From NCBI GenBank assembly GCA_017305135.1, contig JAFKNA010000026.1, forward strand, positions 1 through 42,686: a DNA stretch of 42,686 bases, written 5' to 3'. The stretch's first letter is position 1. Every line of letters starts with the position of its first letter. Source of the stretch: Lysobacterales bacterium (GTDB lineage: Bacteria > Pseudomonadota > Gammaproteobacteria > Xanthomonadales > Rhodanobacteraceae). The notes beneath the pieces are model-generated. The model saw only the letters and a program-made list of their open reading frames with translations, was not told the DNA's origin and ran no database searches. Below are positions 1 through 12,329 of this stretch, piece by piece. The position numbers and the translations under genes were made by a program.

Positions 1-1
1 G

Positions 2-130
2 CGTGGTAAGAAGAAGATGCAGGCCACCGTCGCCATCATGCGCAAGATGCTCACCGCCGCCTGGGCCATCATGAAAGACCCTCAGCCCTACGACTCCGAA
101 CTCCTCTACGCGGACATCAAAACCGCTTGA
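2..130 (+). CDS. IS110-family transposase, C-terminal end (cut by window edge)
   Basis: The frame is open from the first base and ends with TGA at 128-130. It encodes 42 residues with RGKKKMQ, then AIMRKMLTAAWAIMKD and PYDSE. This basic stretch followed by a hydrophobic helix and a PYD motif is the usual C-terminus of IS110-family (DEDD plus Transposase_20) recombinases. The rest of the gene lies upstream of the window, so I cannot tell whether the element is intact. A REP-like palindrome starts about 17 bases after the stop, which fits the known habit of several IS110 members of inserting at REP sequences. Confidence 0.75.
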   Translation, partial: RGKKKMQATVAIMRKMLTAAWAIMKDPQPYDSELLYADIKTA

Positions 131-146
131 CTTGGAACAGAGTGTC

Positions 147-254
147 TACGTTGCAGGAGCGAGCGTGCTCGCGACCGAGGCCTCGCAATCCGCCGCGGCG
201 CCAGGTCGCCTGCACGCAGGCTCCTACGTTGTAGGAGCGAGCGTGCTCGCGACC
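147..254. repeat. REP-like repeats, inverted doublet plus a third copy
   Basis: Three copies of one imperfect palindrome are seen: 151-174 (GGAGCGAGCGTGCTCGCGAC core), 204-227 in inverted orientation (core GCCTGCACGCAGGC), and 231-254 in direct orientation. The ends read GTAGGAGC and GGTCGC. The same family recurs at 8270-8339, 23361-23531, 37197-37272 and 42547-42565. The inverted-pair arrangement resembles REPIN/BIME units. Confidence 0.8.
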
Positions 255-279
255 AAGGAGCAGCACTCAGGGTCAGGCG

Positions 280-1887
280 CTACACCCCACGCAAGTCCCG
301 CAACCGGAACCCGCAGGCGAACATCACCGCCACGAAGCTGAAGCCGCCCGCGCACACCAGCACGGCCAGGCGCCACACGCGGGTCATCGGCGGCCAGGCG
401 CTCCAGTCCGGCCAATGCATGAGGCCGATCCCCAGCACGAGCACCATGGCCAGGCATGCAAGCCCCAGCCGCAGCAGGCTGCGTCCCCAGCCCGGCTGGC
501 GCACGTACACCCCGTCGCGACGCAGCGCCAGCCAGAGCTGGGCGAGATTGAGGTAGCTGGCCAACGCACTCGCCAGCGCCAGGCCCATGTGCAGGCCGGG
601 CACCTTCGCGATCGCCGCCAGCCAGCCGTCGTCGAGATCGCCGGGCTGCTGCCAGAGCAGGAACAGCGCCGCGACGAAGATCACGTTCATGATCATGTTG
701 GCCACCATCGCGACGATGCCCGCGCGCACCGGGGTCCTGGTGTCCTGCCGCGCATAGAAGGCCGGCGCGACGATCTTGACCAGCGCGAACGCCGGCAGCC
801 CGAAGGCCAGCGCCTGCAGCGACAGCGCGGCCATGTCGACGTCGTGCGCGGTGAAGCGGCCATGCTGCAGCAGGGTGGCCAGCAAGGGCCTGGCCAGCAG
901 CACCAGCGCCAGCATTGCGGGAACCGCGATCAGCAGCGTGGCGCGCAAGCCCCAGTCCAGCGCCCGCGCGAAGGCGACGCGATCGGAACCCACGTGATGG
1001 CGCGACAGCGAAGGCAGGATCACGGTGCCGAGCGCGATGCCGAACACGCCGAGCGGGAACTCGAGCAGGCGGTCGGTCTGGGTCAGCCAGGTCTGCGAGC
1101 CGGTGACCAGGAACGAGGCGATCAGGGTATCGAGCAGCAGGTTGATCTGCGCCACCGACGAGCCGAACAGCGTCGGAATCATCAGCGTCATGATCCGGCG
1201 CACCTGGGGATGCCGCCAGCCCCACCGCGGGCGTACCAGCAGGTTCAGCCGCGCCAGCGCCGGCAACTGCACCAGGAGCTGCAGGATGCCGGCGGCGAGG
1301 ATCGCCCAGCCAAGCGCCATGATCGGCACTTCCATCAGCCGCGACAGCCACAGCGCGCCGGCGATCACGCACAGGTTCATGATCACCGGCGTCAGCGCCG
1401 GCAGCGCGAAGCGGTGGAAGCTGTTCAGCACGCCGCCGGCGAGCGCGGTCAGCGACACGAACAGCAGGAACGGGAACATCACGCGCAGGAGGTCGGTGGT
1501 CAGCGCGAATTTTTCCGGCTGGTCGATCGAGCCGGGCGCGAACGCGCCGGCGATCCACGGCGCACCGAGCATCGCGAGGATCGTCACCACCGCGAGGATG
1601 CCGCCGAGCGTGCCGGCGGTGCGCGCGACCAGCTCGCGAAGCTCCGCCTGGCCGCGGGTTTCCTTCACCTCGGTGAACACCGGCACGAAGGCCACCGAGA
1701 AAGAGCCCTCGGCGAACAGCCGGCGCATGAAGTTCGGGATGCGGAAGGCGACCCAGAAGGCGTCGGTGGCCGCGCTGGCGCCGAAGGCGTAGGCGATGGC
1801 CTGCTCGCGCACCAGGCCGAGGATGCGCGACAGGAAGGTGCCGCCGCTGACGCTGGCGAGCGAGCGGAGCAGGCTCGGCGTGCTCAT
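280..1887 (-). CDS. murJ: MurJ, lipid II flippase
   Basis: A 535-residue polytopic inner-membrane protein of the MOP/MviN superfamily that flips lipid II to the periplasm for peptidoglycan synthesis. The N-terminus shows the family pattern SGGTFLSRILGLVREQ followed by AFGASAATDAFWVAFRIPN and RRLFAEGSFSVAFVP. About 14 hydrophobic segments follow, and the length is normal for the family. The start is the ATG at 1885-1887. No Shine-Dalgarno is visible: a tandem GATTGGTGAT-type repeat (1897-1925) sits a few bases upstream, where one would be expected. It is divergent from rpsT, the common neighbour of murJ in gammaproteobacteria. Confidence 0.96.
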   Translation of the reverse strand: MSTPSLLRSLASVSGGTFLSRILGLVREQAIAYAFGASAATDAFWVAFRIPNFMRRLFAEGSFSVAFVPVFTEVKETRGQAELRELVARTAGTLGGILAVVTILAMLGAPWIAGAFAPGSIDQPEKFALTTDLLRVMFPFLLFVSLTALAGGVLNSFHRFALPALTPVIMNLCVIAGALWLSRLMEVPIMALGWAILAAGILQLLVQLPALARLNLLVRPRWGWRHPQVRRIMTLMIPTLFGSSVAQINLLLDTLIASFLVTGSQTWLTQTDRLLEFPLGVFGIALGTVILPSLSRHHVGSDRVAFARALDWGLRATLLIAVPAMLALVLLARPLLATLLQHGRFTAHDVDMAALSLQALAFGLPAFALVKIVAPAFYARQDTRTPVRAGIVAMVANMIMNVIFVAALFLLWQQPGDLDDGWLAAIAKVPGLHMGLALASALASYLNLAQLWLALRRDGVYVRQPGWGRSLLRLGLACLAMVLVLGIGLMHWPDWSAWPPMTRVWRLAVLVCAGGFSFVAVMFACGFRLRDLRGV

Positions 1888-1896
1888 GTGAGGAGC

Positions 1897-1925
1897 GGTG
1901 ATTGGTGATGGGTGATGGGTGATTG
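1897..1925. repeat. Tandem GATTGGTGATGG-type word repeat before murJ
   Basis: Four tandem copies of a 7-8-base word (GTGATTG / GTGATGG) lie just 5' of the murJ start on the minus strand. Read in the gene direction the words are CCCATCAC/CCAATCAC. Same family as the repeats at 3741-3768, 15125-15160, 15998-16024, 16600-16635 and 17164-17192. Confidence 0.85.
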
Positions 1926-1990
1926 GGAAAGGCGGCCTTGCGCCGTTCCGAATCGTCGGCCACGTAGGGCCGACCTGCGAATACCGCCCG

Positions 1991-2078
1991 CCCGCAGGTC
2001 GGGGCTACGCCCCCGACGCACGTCGCTACGAAAGCCGCCCTCCCGTAGGTCGGGGCTACGCCCCCGACGCATGTCGCT
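1991..2078. repeat. 37-bp direct repeat with internal palindrome (two copies)
   Basis: The stretch 1888-2213 between murJ and rpsT holds no gene. Within it, 1991-2027 and 2042-2078 are two nearly identical 37-bp copies starting CCCGYAGGTCGGGGCTACGC and ending GTCGCT. Each contains the palindrome-like core TCGGGGCTACGCCCCCGA. Related inverted material is at 18369-18440. Apart from this, the murJ-side word repeat and the rpsT promoter, I see nothing in this stretch. Confidence 0.8.
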
Positions 2079-2145
2079 CATGGCGCCCGTAGGGCGGATC
2101 AAGCCGCGCAGCGGCGGATCCGCCTCGCCTGCCGCAAACGTCCCG

Positions 2146-2174
2146 TTGACGCGATGCGCCCGACCCCGCATAAT
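2146..2174 (+). promoter_or_regulatory. Sigma70-type promoter of rpsT
   Basis: A -35 TTGACG (2146-2151), exactly 17 bp of spacer, and a -10 CATAAT (2169-2174). The expected transcription start is near 2181, giving a leader of about 33 nt before the rpsT TTG codon, with GGAG at 2203-2206 as Shine-Dalgarno. Confidence 0.75.
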
Positions 2175-2213
2175 TCTCCGTCTTTTTCCAGCCGAATTCC
2201 CCGGAGTCATCCC

Positions 2214-2477
2214 TTGGCCAACATCAAGTCCGCGAAGAAGCGTGCGCGCCAGTCCGAGAAGAACCGCCAGCGCAATGCCAGCGCGCGTTCGATGGTCCGC
2301 ACCGCGATCAAGAACGTCGTCAAGGCGATCGACGCGAAGGACAAGGCGCGCGCCGAAGCGGCGTACAGGATCGCCGAGCCGGTGATGGACCGCTACGCCT
2401 CGCGTGGCCTGATCCACAAGAACAAGGCCGCCCGCCACAAGAGCCGCCTGACCGCGCACATCGCCGCGCTGGCCTGA
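2214..2477 (+). CDS. rpsT: 30S ribosomal protein S20
   Basis: An 87-residue, strongly basic protein starting [16 protein letters not shown] and containing [12 protein letters not shown] and [12 protein letters not shown], matching S20 over its full length. It binds 16S rRNA early in 30S assembly. I chose the TTG at 2214 rather than the upstream in-frame ATG at 2154, because TTG gives exactly the S20 N-terminus, is preceded by GGAG with 7 nt spacing, and lies downstream of a good promoter. E. coli rpsT also starts with UUG, where the weak start is tied to autogenous control, so conservation of TTG here is probably functional (inference). A strong terminator follows directly. Confidence 0.97.
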   Translation: MANIKSAKKRARQSEKNRQRNASARSMVRTAIKNVVKAIDAKDKARAEAAYRIAEPVMDRYASRGLIHKNKAARHKSRLTAHIAALA

Positions 2478-2499
2478 TCCGGCCGCTGCGGCACCCCCG

Positions 2500-2526
2500 A
2501 AAAAGCCGGCGCAAGCCGGCTTTTTT
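2500..2526 (+). terminator. Rho-independent terminator after rpsT
   Basis: AAAAA, then GCCGGC (2505-2510), loop GCAA, GCCGGC (2515-2520) and six T (2521-2526). A perfect 6-bp GC stem, extendable by A-T pairs. Confidence 0.92.
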
Positions 2527-2560
2527 GTTGTCCCGGCACGCGGCCAGCGTGCGCGGAAAG

Positions 2561-2670
2561 CCATCCCCCTCCCGACAGGGGAGGTGAAAGGCGCGCCCGC
2601 CCTCAAGCGCTCCACTTCAAGGGAGGCCTGCAACCTCGCGCCCTCCCCTTCAACGGGAGGGTTGGGTGGG
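2561..2670. repeat. CCCTCCC/GGGAGGG palindromic intergenic repeat
   Basis: The rpsT-obgE gap holds CCCCCTCCCGACAGGGGAGG at about 2565-2584 and CCCTCCCCTTCAACGGGAGG at about 2641-2660. These are two inverted-repeat units of one dispersed type. No gene is seen here. Confidence 0.6.
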
Positions 2671-2700
2671 AATGGTGCCGCACCGGCAACGCGGCACACC

Positions 2701-3868
<1,168 letters not shown>

Positions 3869-3880
3869 TGCTCCAGAACG

Positions 3881-3902
3881 AAAAACCCCGCACGCGGCGG
3901 GG
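3881..3902 (-). terminator. Rho-independent terminator after rpmA
   Basis: On the minus strand, CCCCGC (complement of 3897-3902), loop CGCGT, GCGGGG and a T5 tract (complement of 3881-3885). It sits 25 bp after the rpmA stop and would separate rplU-rpmA from obgE. Confidence 0.85.
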
Positions 3903-3927
3903 CTTCTCGCGGAATCCGGGGCGAGGA

Positions 3928-4185
3928 TCAGCCCTGGACGACGTTGACCATCTTGCGCGACTTGGCGCCCTTGACGCTGAACTGGACGGTGCCGTCGACA
4001 AGCGCGAACAGGGTGTGGTCGCGGCCGAGGCCGACGCCGGCACCGGGGTGGAAGCGCGTGCCGCGCTGGCGCACGATGATGTTGCCGGCGTTGACCGCCT
4101 GGCCACCATAGATCTTGACGCCGAGGTACTTGGGGTTGGAATCGCGGCCGTTACGGGTGGAGCCGCCTGCCTTCTTGTGTGCCAT
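3928..4185 (-). CDS. rpmA: 50S ribosomal protein L27
   Basis: An 85-residue basic protein starting [20 protein letters not shown] with [19 protein letters not shown] and [16 protein letters not shown], full-length L27. The N-terminal tail reaches the peptidyl-transferase centre. The start has a clear AAGGAG Shine-Dalgarno 7 nt upstream. It lies 11 bp after rplU and shares the rplU promoter; a terminator follows at 3881-3902. Confidence 0.98.
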   Translation of the reverse strand: MAHKKAGGSTRNGRDSNPKYLGVKIYGGQAVNAGNIIVRQRGTRFHPGAGVGLGRDHTLFALVDGTVQFSVKGAKSRKMVNVVQG

Positions 4186-4196
4186 TGCGCTGCTCC

Positions 4197-4517
4197 TTAC
4201 TCGCCTGCGCCGGCGATGCCGGTGATTTCGATTTCGGTGTAGTGCTGCCGGTGGCCCATCTCCTTGCGATGGTGCTTGCGGCGGCGGAATTTCACGATGC
4301 GGATCTTGTCCGCTCGGCCGTGCGAGACGACCTTCGCCGTGACCGCGGCGCCTTCCACCAGCGGGGCGCCGACGGTGACCCCGTCGCCCGACCCGACCAG
4401 CAGCACCTGGTCCAGCTTGACCTCATCGCCGACGTCGGCGACGAGCTTCTCCACGCGCAGGGTCTCGCCCTGCGCCACGCGGTACTGACGACCGCCGGTA
4501 ACCACCACTGCGTACAT
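4197..4517 (-). CDS. rplU: 50S ribosomal protein L21
   Basis: A 106-residue L21: [20 protein letters not shown] at the N-terminus, then [35 protein letters not shown] and IEITGI. Two in-frame ATGs lie close together (4523 and 4517). AGAGG ends 7 nt before the inner one and only 1 nt before the outer one, so 4517 is preferred and also matches the family N-terminus. The frame stays open to 4613, but that would run through the promoter. Confidence 0.97.
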   Translation of the reverse strand: MYAVVVTGGRQYRVAQGETLRVEKLVADVGDEVKLDQVLLVGSGDGVTVGAPLVEGAAVTAKVVSHGRADKIRIVKFRRRKHHRKEMGHRQHYTEIEITGIAGAGE

Positions 4518-4584
4518 GGCCATGCCTCTGTAGTTATTCTGGAACCTGCCACCCCTCGCACCCGCGGGCGCGAAAGAGCCGGGC

Positions 4585-4613
4585 ATTGTAGCGACGCGGC
4601 GTAGACAGAACAA
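4585..4613 (-). promoter_or_regulatory. Sigma70-type promoter of rplU-rpmA
   Basis: On the minus strand: -35 TTGTTC (complement of 4608-4613), 17 bp spacer, -10 TACAAT (complement of 4585-4590). The predicted start near 4578 leaves a leader of about 60 nt. Confidence 0.8.
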
Positions 4614-4766
4614 GAGAGTGGGGTTTGTGTTCGGTACTTGTGCGATCCGTCCAGGATCACTGTGTTTCGGGACGTCGTGCAGGTTTGGTTGCGCGGCGCT
4701 TCAGGGTGATCCACTCCCGGCCATCCATGGCCGGACTGTGAAGGTGAAGCATGGCTTCGCGCGCGC

Positions 4767-4795
4767 TCCTCAGCCCTCAGCCCGGTTGTTATAGT
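4767..4795 (+). promoter_or_regulatory. Possible uvrA promoter
   Basis: A -10 TATAGT at 4790-4795 with a weak -35 TCCTCA (4767-4772) at 17 bp, 26 nt before the uvrA ATG. The -35 lies inside a CTCAGCC tandem word (4770-4783). I see no LexA-type palindrome here, so SOS control is not supported by sequence. Confidence 0.4.
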
Positions 4796-4821
4796 CGCTC
4801 CTTTGCCCCATCTCACGCGGC

Positions 4822-7682
<2,861 letters not shown>

Positions 7683-7686
<4 letters not shown>

Positions 7687-8273
7687 AGAAGAACGATCCC
7701 GCACCGCGCAAGGCCACGCGCCCGGCCAGGGCCGCCGCGGCAAAGGGCGCAGCCGGCAAGCCGGCGCGCGCCAGGGCCGACGAGGCAGTCCAGGCCGCTG
7801 CGGCGGAGACGTCGCCCGCTCCCGCCGCTGCCGTTCCCGCAGAGGCGCCGCCGCGGGCGATGGCGCGGGTGCCGATGAAGGTGCGCTGGGGCGATCTCGA
7901 CGCCTTCAACCACGTCAACAACGCCACCTTCCTCGTCTACGCGCAGGAAGCGCGCCTGGAGTGGCTGGCCGGCATCGAAGGCACCTGGTTCGACGACAGC
8001 ATGATGCCAGTGGTCGCCGCTGCCAACGTCAACTTCCGCCGCCAGCTTGCCTGGCCGGCCCGCATCGTGGTGGAACTCGCCGCCACGCGGCTTGGCAATT
8101 CCTCGGTCACCATCGCCCACCGCATCGTCGCCGAGGACGACGCTGGCTGCCTCTACGCCGACGGCAAGGTGGTCATGGTCTGGATCGACCCCACCAGCGG
8201 CCGCTCGGTGCCTTTGCCCGAATCCATCCGCAGTGCCTGCGGTGGCACCGCTGGCAGAGCCGAGGTGCCGTAG
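7683..8273 (+). CDS. Acyl-CoA thioesterase, 4HBT (YbgC-like) fold, with Lys/Ala-rich N-terminal tail
   Basis: A 196-residue protein. Residues 1-62 are a low-complexity Lys/Ala/Pro-rich tail. From about 63 there is a hotdog-fold thioesterase: [20 protein letters not shown] with the catalytic Asp typical of 4-hydroxybenzoyl-CoA thioesterase relatives, then EARLEWL and [15 protein letters not shown]. It starts with ATGA overlapping the uvrA stop, implying translational coupling. An internal ATG near 7860 would give just the enzyme domain, so the tail may be a start-choice artefact. The stop codon TAG (8271-8273) belongs to a REP-like repeat. The substrate is unknown. Confidence 0.85.
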
Positions 8274-8335
8274 GAACCTGCGTGCAGGCGACCGGCGCTG
8301 CAACGTGCTGCACCCGGTCGCGACCACGGTCGCTC

Positions 8336-8339
<4 letters not shown>
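8270..8339. repeat. REP-like inverted doublet between thioesterase and cysQ
   Basis: Arms 8270-8293 (GTAGGAACCTGCGTGCAGGC...) and 8316-8339 (reads ...GGTCGCTCCTAC) face each other. The left arm supplies the TAG stop of the thioesterase and the right arm supplies the TAG stop of cysQ on the opposite strand. Confidence 0.85.
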
Positions 8340-9141
<802 letters not shown>

Positions 9142-9145
<4 letters not shown>

Positions 9146-9711
9146 CGGCGCGGCTCGAAGCGGCCGGCGAGGTACTCGCGGGCGATGAAGAGGGCGGCGA
9201 TGGAACGCCCGTCGGTGACCTCGGGCTCGGCGAGCAGCCGGTGCAGTTCGGCGAGTCTCCAGGGCACGACTTCGAGCTCCTCGGGCTCGTCGCCCTCGAG
9301 GCGCTGCGGGTAGAGCTCGCGCGCCAGCACCACGTGCGTCATCGCCGTCATGTAGGCCGGCGACACGGACAGGTTGGTGAGGATGTGGAGGTCGCGCGCG
9401 CCGAAGCCGATTTCCTCCTTGAGCTCGCGATCGGCGCCCTGCTCCACCGTCTCGTCGCGATCGAGGCGCCCCTTGGGCAGGCCGAGTTCGTAGCGCTCGA
9501 CGCCGACCGCGTACTCGCGCACCAGCAGCACGGTGTCCTCGTCCCGCATCGGCACGATGATGACGGCGCCGAGCCCGGAGCCCTTGAGCCGCTCGAAGGT
9601 ACGCTTCTCGCCGTTGGAGAACTCCAGGTCCACTTCCTCCACGCGCAGGAAGCGACTGGAGTCCCCGGGGCGGGTGGCGTGGATGGTGGGAAGCTTGCGC
9701 ATGCCGGTCAT
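9142..9711 (-). CDS. nudE: NudE-type Nudix hydrolase (ADP-ribose/ADP compounds)
   Basis: A 189-residue Nudix hydrolase cleaving ADP-ribose, NADH and related ADP compounds. The Nudix box is GLPKGRLDRDETVEQGADREL followed by KEEIGFGA. The N-terminus is MTGMRKLPTIHATRP. Two starts are possible: ATG at 9711 or ATG at 9702. A TACAAT -10-like hexamer spans 9710-9715 on the minus strand and ends 7 nt before the 9702 ATG. If that hexamer is the promoter, the real start is 9702 and the mRNA is leaderless. The end overlaps cysQ. Confidence 0.93.
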
Positions 9712-9776
9712 TGTAGGCGAGCGCCCGAAGATGGGGCGAGGGCCGAGCGCGACGGCGGGTGCCTGCGCCATGAAAA

Positions 9777-9802
9777 TGGATGCCCGCTTCCGCGGGCATG
9801 AC
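9777..9802. repeat. MPAKAGIH-type palindromic repeat
   Basis: GGATGCCCGC, a short loop and GCGGGCATGACGTC: an inverted repeat whose translation gives the widespread spurious peptide MPAKAGIH/MPAFAGMT. Other copies are at 10004-10031, 10150-10180, 15247-15275, 15363-15392, 15471-15498 and 26381-26408. Confidence 0.85.
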
Positions 9803-9903
9803 GTCAACTGGAGCCGGACGCGTCGATCACGGCGATGGTCGGAGCCCATGGGTCGGCCCCTACGCGGCCGACGCCGCGAAACCAGCGGACGCAGGAAGGG
9901 CCG

Positions 9904-9985
9904 GGTTGGTGGTTTGGGGTTGGTGGTTTCGGATTGGTGGTTTCGGGTTGGGGTTGGGGTTGGGTTGGGGCTTGGGTTGGCGGGG
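9904..9985 (+). repeat. G-rich telomere-like tract, potential G-quadruplex
   Basis: The gene-free stretch 9712-10177 holds this tract plus palindromic repeats. From 9945 there are G-runs at 9945-9947, 9950-9953, 9956-9959, 9962-9964, 9967-9970, 9974-9976 and 9982-9985, mostly separated by TT. That is a canonical intramolecular G-quadruplex pattern. The 5' half (GGTTGGTGGTTTC words) looks like a diverged form of the GATTCGG word family. Confidence 0.8.
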
Positions 9986-10003
9986 CACCAGCCGCCATCA
10001 GGC

Positions 10004-10180
10004 GTCATGCCCGCGAGAGCGGGCATCGATTGGAAAAGGCGCCGCAACGCACTGTTGCGTCCCGCAATGAGTGAGTTCACTTCACCGGCCGTGACCCGCT
10101 TGTGCGAAAGCCTGCATCTCCCGGAGTGCGCCCCTTCCGGGCGCCGAAGATGGATGCCCGCTTCCGCGGGCATGACGTCA
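10004..10180. repeat. Two MPAKAGIH-type palindromes facing each other
   Basis: Copy 10004-10031 (CGTCATGCCCGCGAGAGCGG...) and an inverted copy 10150-10180. Together with 9777-9802 they break up the nudE/HisN-like intergenic region. Confidence 0.8.
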
Positions 10181-11014
10181 GGCAACAGGTCTAGCCCCCA
10201 GCCCCTGCTCCAGTGCCCACGCATGCAGCACCGGCGGACCGGCGAGCGCGCTGCGCGTGTCGAGTTTGATCGGCGCGCCGGCGAGATCGGTGAACACCCC
10301 GCCGGCCTCGCGCACGATCACCACCAGGGCGGCGATGTCGAGGATGTTGAGATCGGACTCGACGACGAGGTCGATCGCGCCGCGGGCGAGCAGGTGGTAG
10401 TGGAGGAAATCGCCGTAGCCGCGGATGCGCCCGGTCTGCCGCACCAGCGCGGCCAGCGCGGCCCAGCCATCGGCCGAAGCCGCGAGGGAGCTGAGGTTGC
10501 CGGTGGAAATCGCGGTATCGGGTCCAGGCGCGGTGGCGCTGGAAACGCGGATCGAACGGATCACGCCATCACGGCCACGCAGGTACGCCCCGCCGCCGGC
10601 AACGGCCCAGGCGCGCTCGCCGAACTCGCCGGCGGCGGAAACGCCGAGCACGAGTTCGCCGCGGTGCATCAGCGCGATCTGGGTGGAGAAGAACGGATAG
10701 CCGCGCACGAAGGCACGGGTGCCGTCGATGGGGTCGATCAGCCACAGGAAATCGCCCTCGCCCTCGCGGCCTTCCTCCTCGCCGAAGAACGCGTGATCGG
10801 GATAACCCGCGCGGAGCACCCGCTTGATCGCCACCTCGGCCTCGCGGTCGACGACCGTCACCGGCGTGGCGTCCGCCTTGGTGGCGACCTCGAAATCCTG
10901 CGCGCGGTAACGCGGCGCGATCACCGCTTCCGCCGCGTCCGCGGCGCGCTGCGCGACGGCCAGCGCAGTGGCCAGGGAGTCGGCGTCCGGCGCGCTCACC
11001 GGCGCCCGAACCAC
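10178..11014 (-). CDS. HisN-like histidinol-phosphatase / inositol monophosphatase family
   Basis: A 278-residue IMPase-superfamily phosphatase. Motifs: HAFFGEEEG, DPIDGTRAFVRGYP and, in the C-terminal part, VVESDLNILDIAALVVIVREAGG. The RAFVRG form of the second motif is typical of HisN-type histidinol-phosphatases, but the substrate cannot be read from sequence. ATG at 11014 overlaps gspN by 19 bases; GTG at 10999 overlaps it as GTGA and is an equally good start. It is the last gene of the minus-strand gsp run, probably co-transcribed but functionally unrelated. Confidence 0.88.
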   Translation of the reverse strand: MVRAPVSAPDADSLATALAVAQRAADAAEAVIAPRYRAQDFEVATKADATPVTVVDREAEVAIKRVLRAGYPDHAFFGEEEGREGEGDFLWLIDPIDGTRAFVRGYPFFSTQIALMHRGELVLGVSAAGEFGERAWAVAGGGAYLRGRDGVIRSIRVSSATAPGPDTAISTGNLSSLAASADGWAALAALVRQTGRIRGYGDFLHYHLLARGAIDLVVESDLNILDIAALVVIVREAGGVFTDLAGAPIKLDTRSALAGPPVLHAWALEQGLGARPVA

Positions 11015-11760
11015 GGCACGTGGACGACCAGCCGCGTGGAGCCATCGCCCTGCGGCGTGCCGATCCGCTGCAGGCGCTCGGTCACGTCCGGATCGCCATC
11101 GCGCGCGCGCAGCCGGACATCGGCGCTGAACGCGGCGAGCGTGATGCCGAAGCGGCCATCCACCGCCACCGGCCCCTCGCCTTCATCGCGCACCGTGCCG
11201 GCGAGGCTGCCGTCGGGCTCGGCGGCGAACTCCGCGACCAGGTCCGGCATGGGCTCGTCCGGGAATGCGCTGCTGCCGGGGTTCGACCAGCGCGCCGTGC
11301 CGCGCGCCGACTGCAGCAGGTTGCCGCGCAGCGAGGCTTCCTCGATCACGCCGGTGATGGTGCCTTCGAGCTGATGCAGTGCGGCGTCCTGCGGCGGCGT
11401 CAGCCGGGCCGCCGGCACGCTGAAGCGGAAGTCCCGCAGGGCGATGGTCCCCGCGCCGCGGATGATCTCGCCCGCCGCCTCCACCTCGGCGCCCCTCAGG
11501 CGCACGTCGCCGACCGCGCGGGCACCGAGCAGGGGCAAGGGTTCGAGACGCCACTCCAGCTCGCCGAGGTCGCTGCCGGAGAGGCTGACGCCATCCGCGC
11601 GCCCCTCCCAGATCGTGCCGTGCACGCCGGTCAGCACCAGCGGCGAGAAGCGGTCCTGAACCTGGCGCCAGGCGAATTCGGCCGGCAGGCGCCACAGCAC
11701 CAGCGCGCCGACGACGGCGACGAGCACGAGGAGGACGAGCAGCGATTTCAGGATTCTCAT
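10996..11760 (-). CDS. gspN: GspN, type II secretion system protein N
   Basis: A 254-residue protein with one N-terminal membrane segment (about residues 5-24, SLLVLLVLVAVVGALVLW) and a periplasmic beta-rich domain containing LTGVHGTIWEGRADGV and LEWRLEP, typical of the GspN family. Its role in secretion is minor or variable; in Xanthomonas it links the secretin and inner-membrane parts. It follows gspM after an 80-bp gap holding a small palindrome. No secretin gene gspD is next to it, unlike Xanthomonas xps. Confidence 0.9.
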   Translation of the reverse strand: MRILKSLLVLLVLVAVVGALVLWRLPAEFAWRQVQDRFSPLVLTGVHGTIWEGRADGVSLSGSDLGELEWRLEPLPLLGARAVGDVRLRGAEVEAAGEIIRGAGTIALRDFRFSVPAARLTPPQDAALHQLEGTITGVIEEASLRGNLLQSARGTARWSNPGSSAFPDEPMPDLVAEFAAEPDGSLAGTVRDEGEGPVAVDGRFGITLAAFSADVRLRARDGDPDVTERLQRIGTPQGDGSTRLVVHVPWFGRR

Positions 11761-11793
11761 TCTGGCGGCTTCATTCGTGTGGGTGGCGCGGGA

Positions 11794-11807
11794 GCGGCTT
11801 CAGCCGC
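11794..11807. repeat. GCGGCTTCAGCCGC palindrome between gspM and gspN
   Basis: A perfect 6-bp stem (GCGGCT/AGCCGC) with a two-base centre, inside GGGAGCGGCTTCAGCCGCGG. A REP-like unit in the only sizeable gap of the gspK-N part. It could stabilise upstream mRNA or attenuate gspN, but this is inference. Confidence 0.55.
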
Positions 11808-11840
11808 GGTGCGCGTCGATGGGAGCCGGGGCTCGGCAGC

Positions 11841-12329
11841 TCACGGCGCATCCTGCAGCGTCACGCGCGCATTCACCAGGCCGACGCCATCGGCGCGATC
11901 CGCGGAAACATCGCTGGCCTCCACCCCGTAGCCGCGGGACAGCTCTTCGAGCCACGCCGCCAGCGCATCGAAGCGGGCGTTCTCGAACACCACGCGGACG
12001 CCGCGCCCACTGGCGGGCTCGACCCGGCGCAATGCCGACTCGAGGCCCGCACCGCGCGCCGTCGCGTCCGCCAGCGCCAGCAGGGAGCGTCCGGCGCGGT
12101 CGGCGCGCGCACGCACGCCGGTGGCGCGCAAGCGCTCAACCTCGGCCGCGCCGCGCTGGACGTAGGCAAGCTCGCCCGCGCGCAAGGCCACGTCCTGCTG
12201 CAGCACGGCGCGCCGCTGCGCAAGCGGATGCCATACGAAGGCCCAGCCGAGCAGCAGCAGCGCGAGCGGCGCACCGACCAGCAACATCCGCCGCTCGCCG
12301 ACAGCGAGGCCGTTCCACCAGTCGCGCAT
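11841..12329 (-). CDS. gspM: GspM, type II secretion inner-membrane protein
   Basis: A 162-residue bitopic protein. A short cytosolic N-terminus (MRDWWNGLAVGERRMLL) is followed by a membrane segment of about residues 15-32, a coiled-coil part (QQDVALRAGELAYVQRG) and a ferredoxin-like periplasmic domain (VRVVFENARFDALAAWLEEL). GspM binds GspL and anchors the GspE ATPase complex. The start overlaps the gspL stop by one base (TGATG). Position and topology identify it more than sequence does, as is normal for this weakly conserved family. Confidence 0.9.
   Translation of the reverse strand: MRDWWNGLAVGERRMLLVGAPLALLLLGWAFVWHPLAQRRAVLQQDVALRAGELAYVQRGAAEVERLRATGVRARADRAGRSLLALADATARGAGLESALRRVEPASGRGVRVVFENARFDALAAWLEELSRGYGVEASDVSADRADGVGLVNARVTLQDAP

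Noticed and set aside
415-1908. Long plus-strand open frame opposite murJ
   Set aside because: Gln/Arg/His-rich translation, no family similarity; it is the antisense shadow of a GC-rich gene.
4524-4821. LexA-type operator before uvrA
   Set aside because: No CTG-N10-CAG or TTAGTANNNTACTAA-like palindrome is present.
9904-9985. CRISPR-like array
   Set aside because: Short words without unique spacers of constant length; tandem/low-complexity repeat instead.
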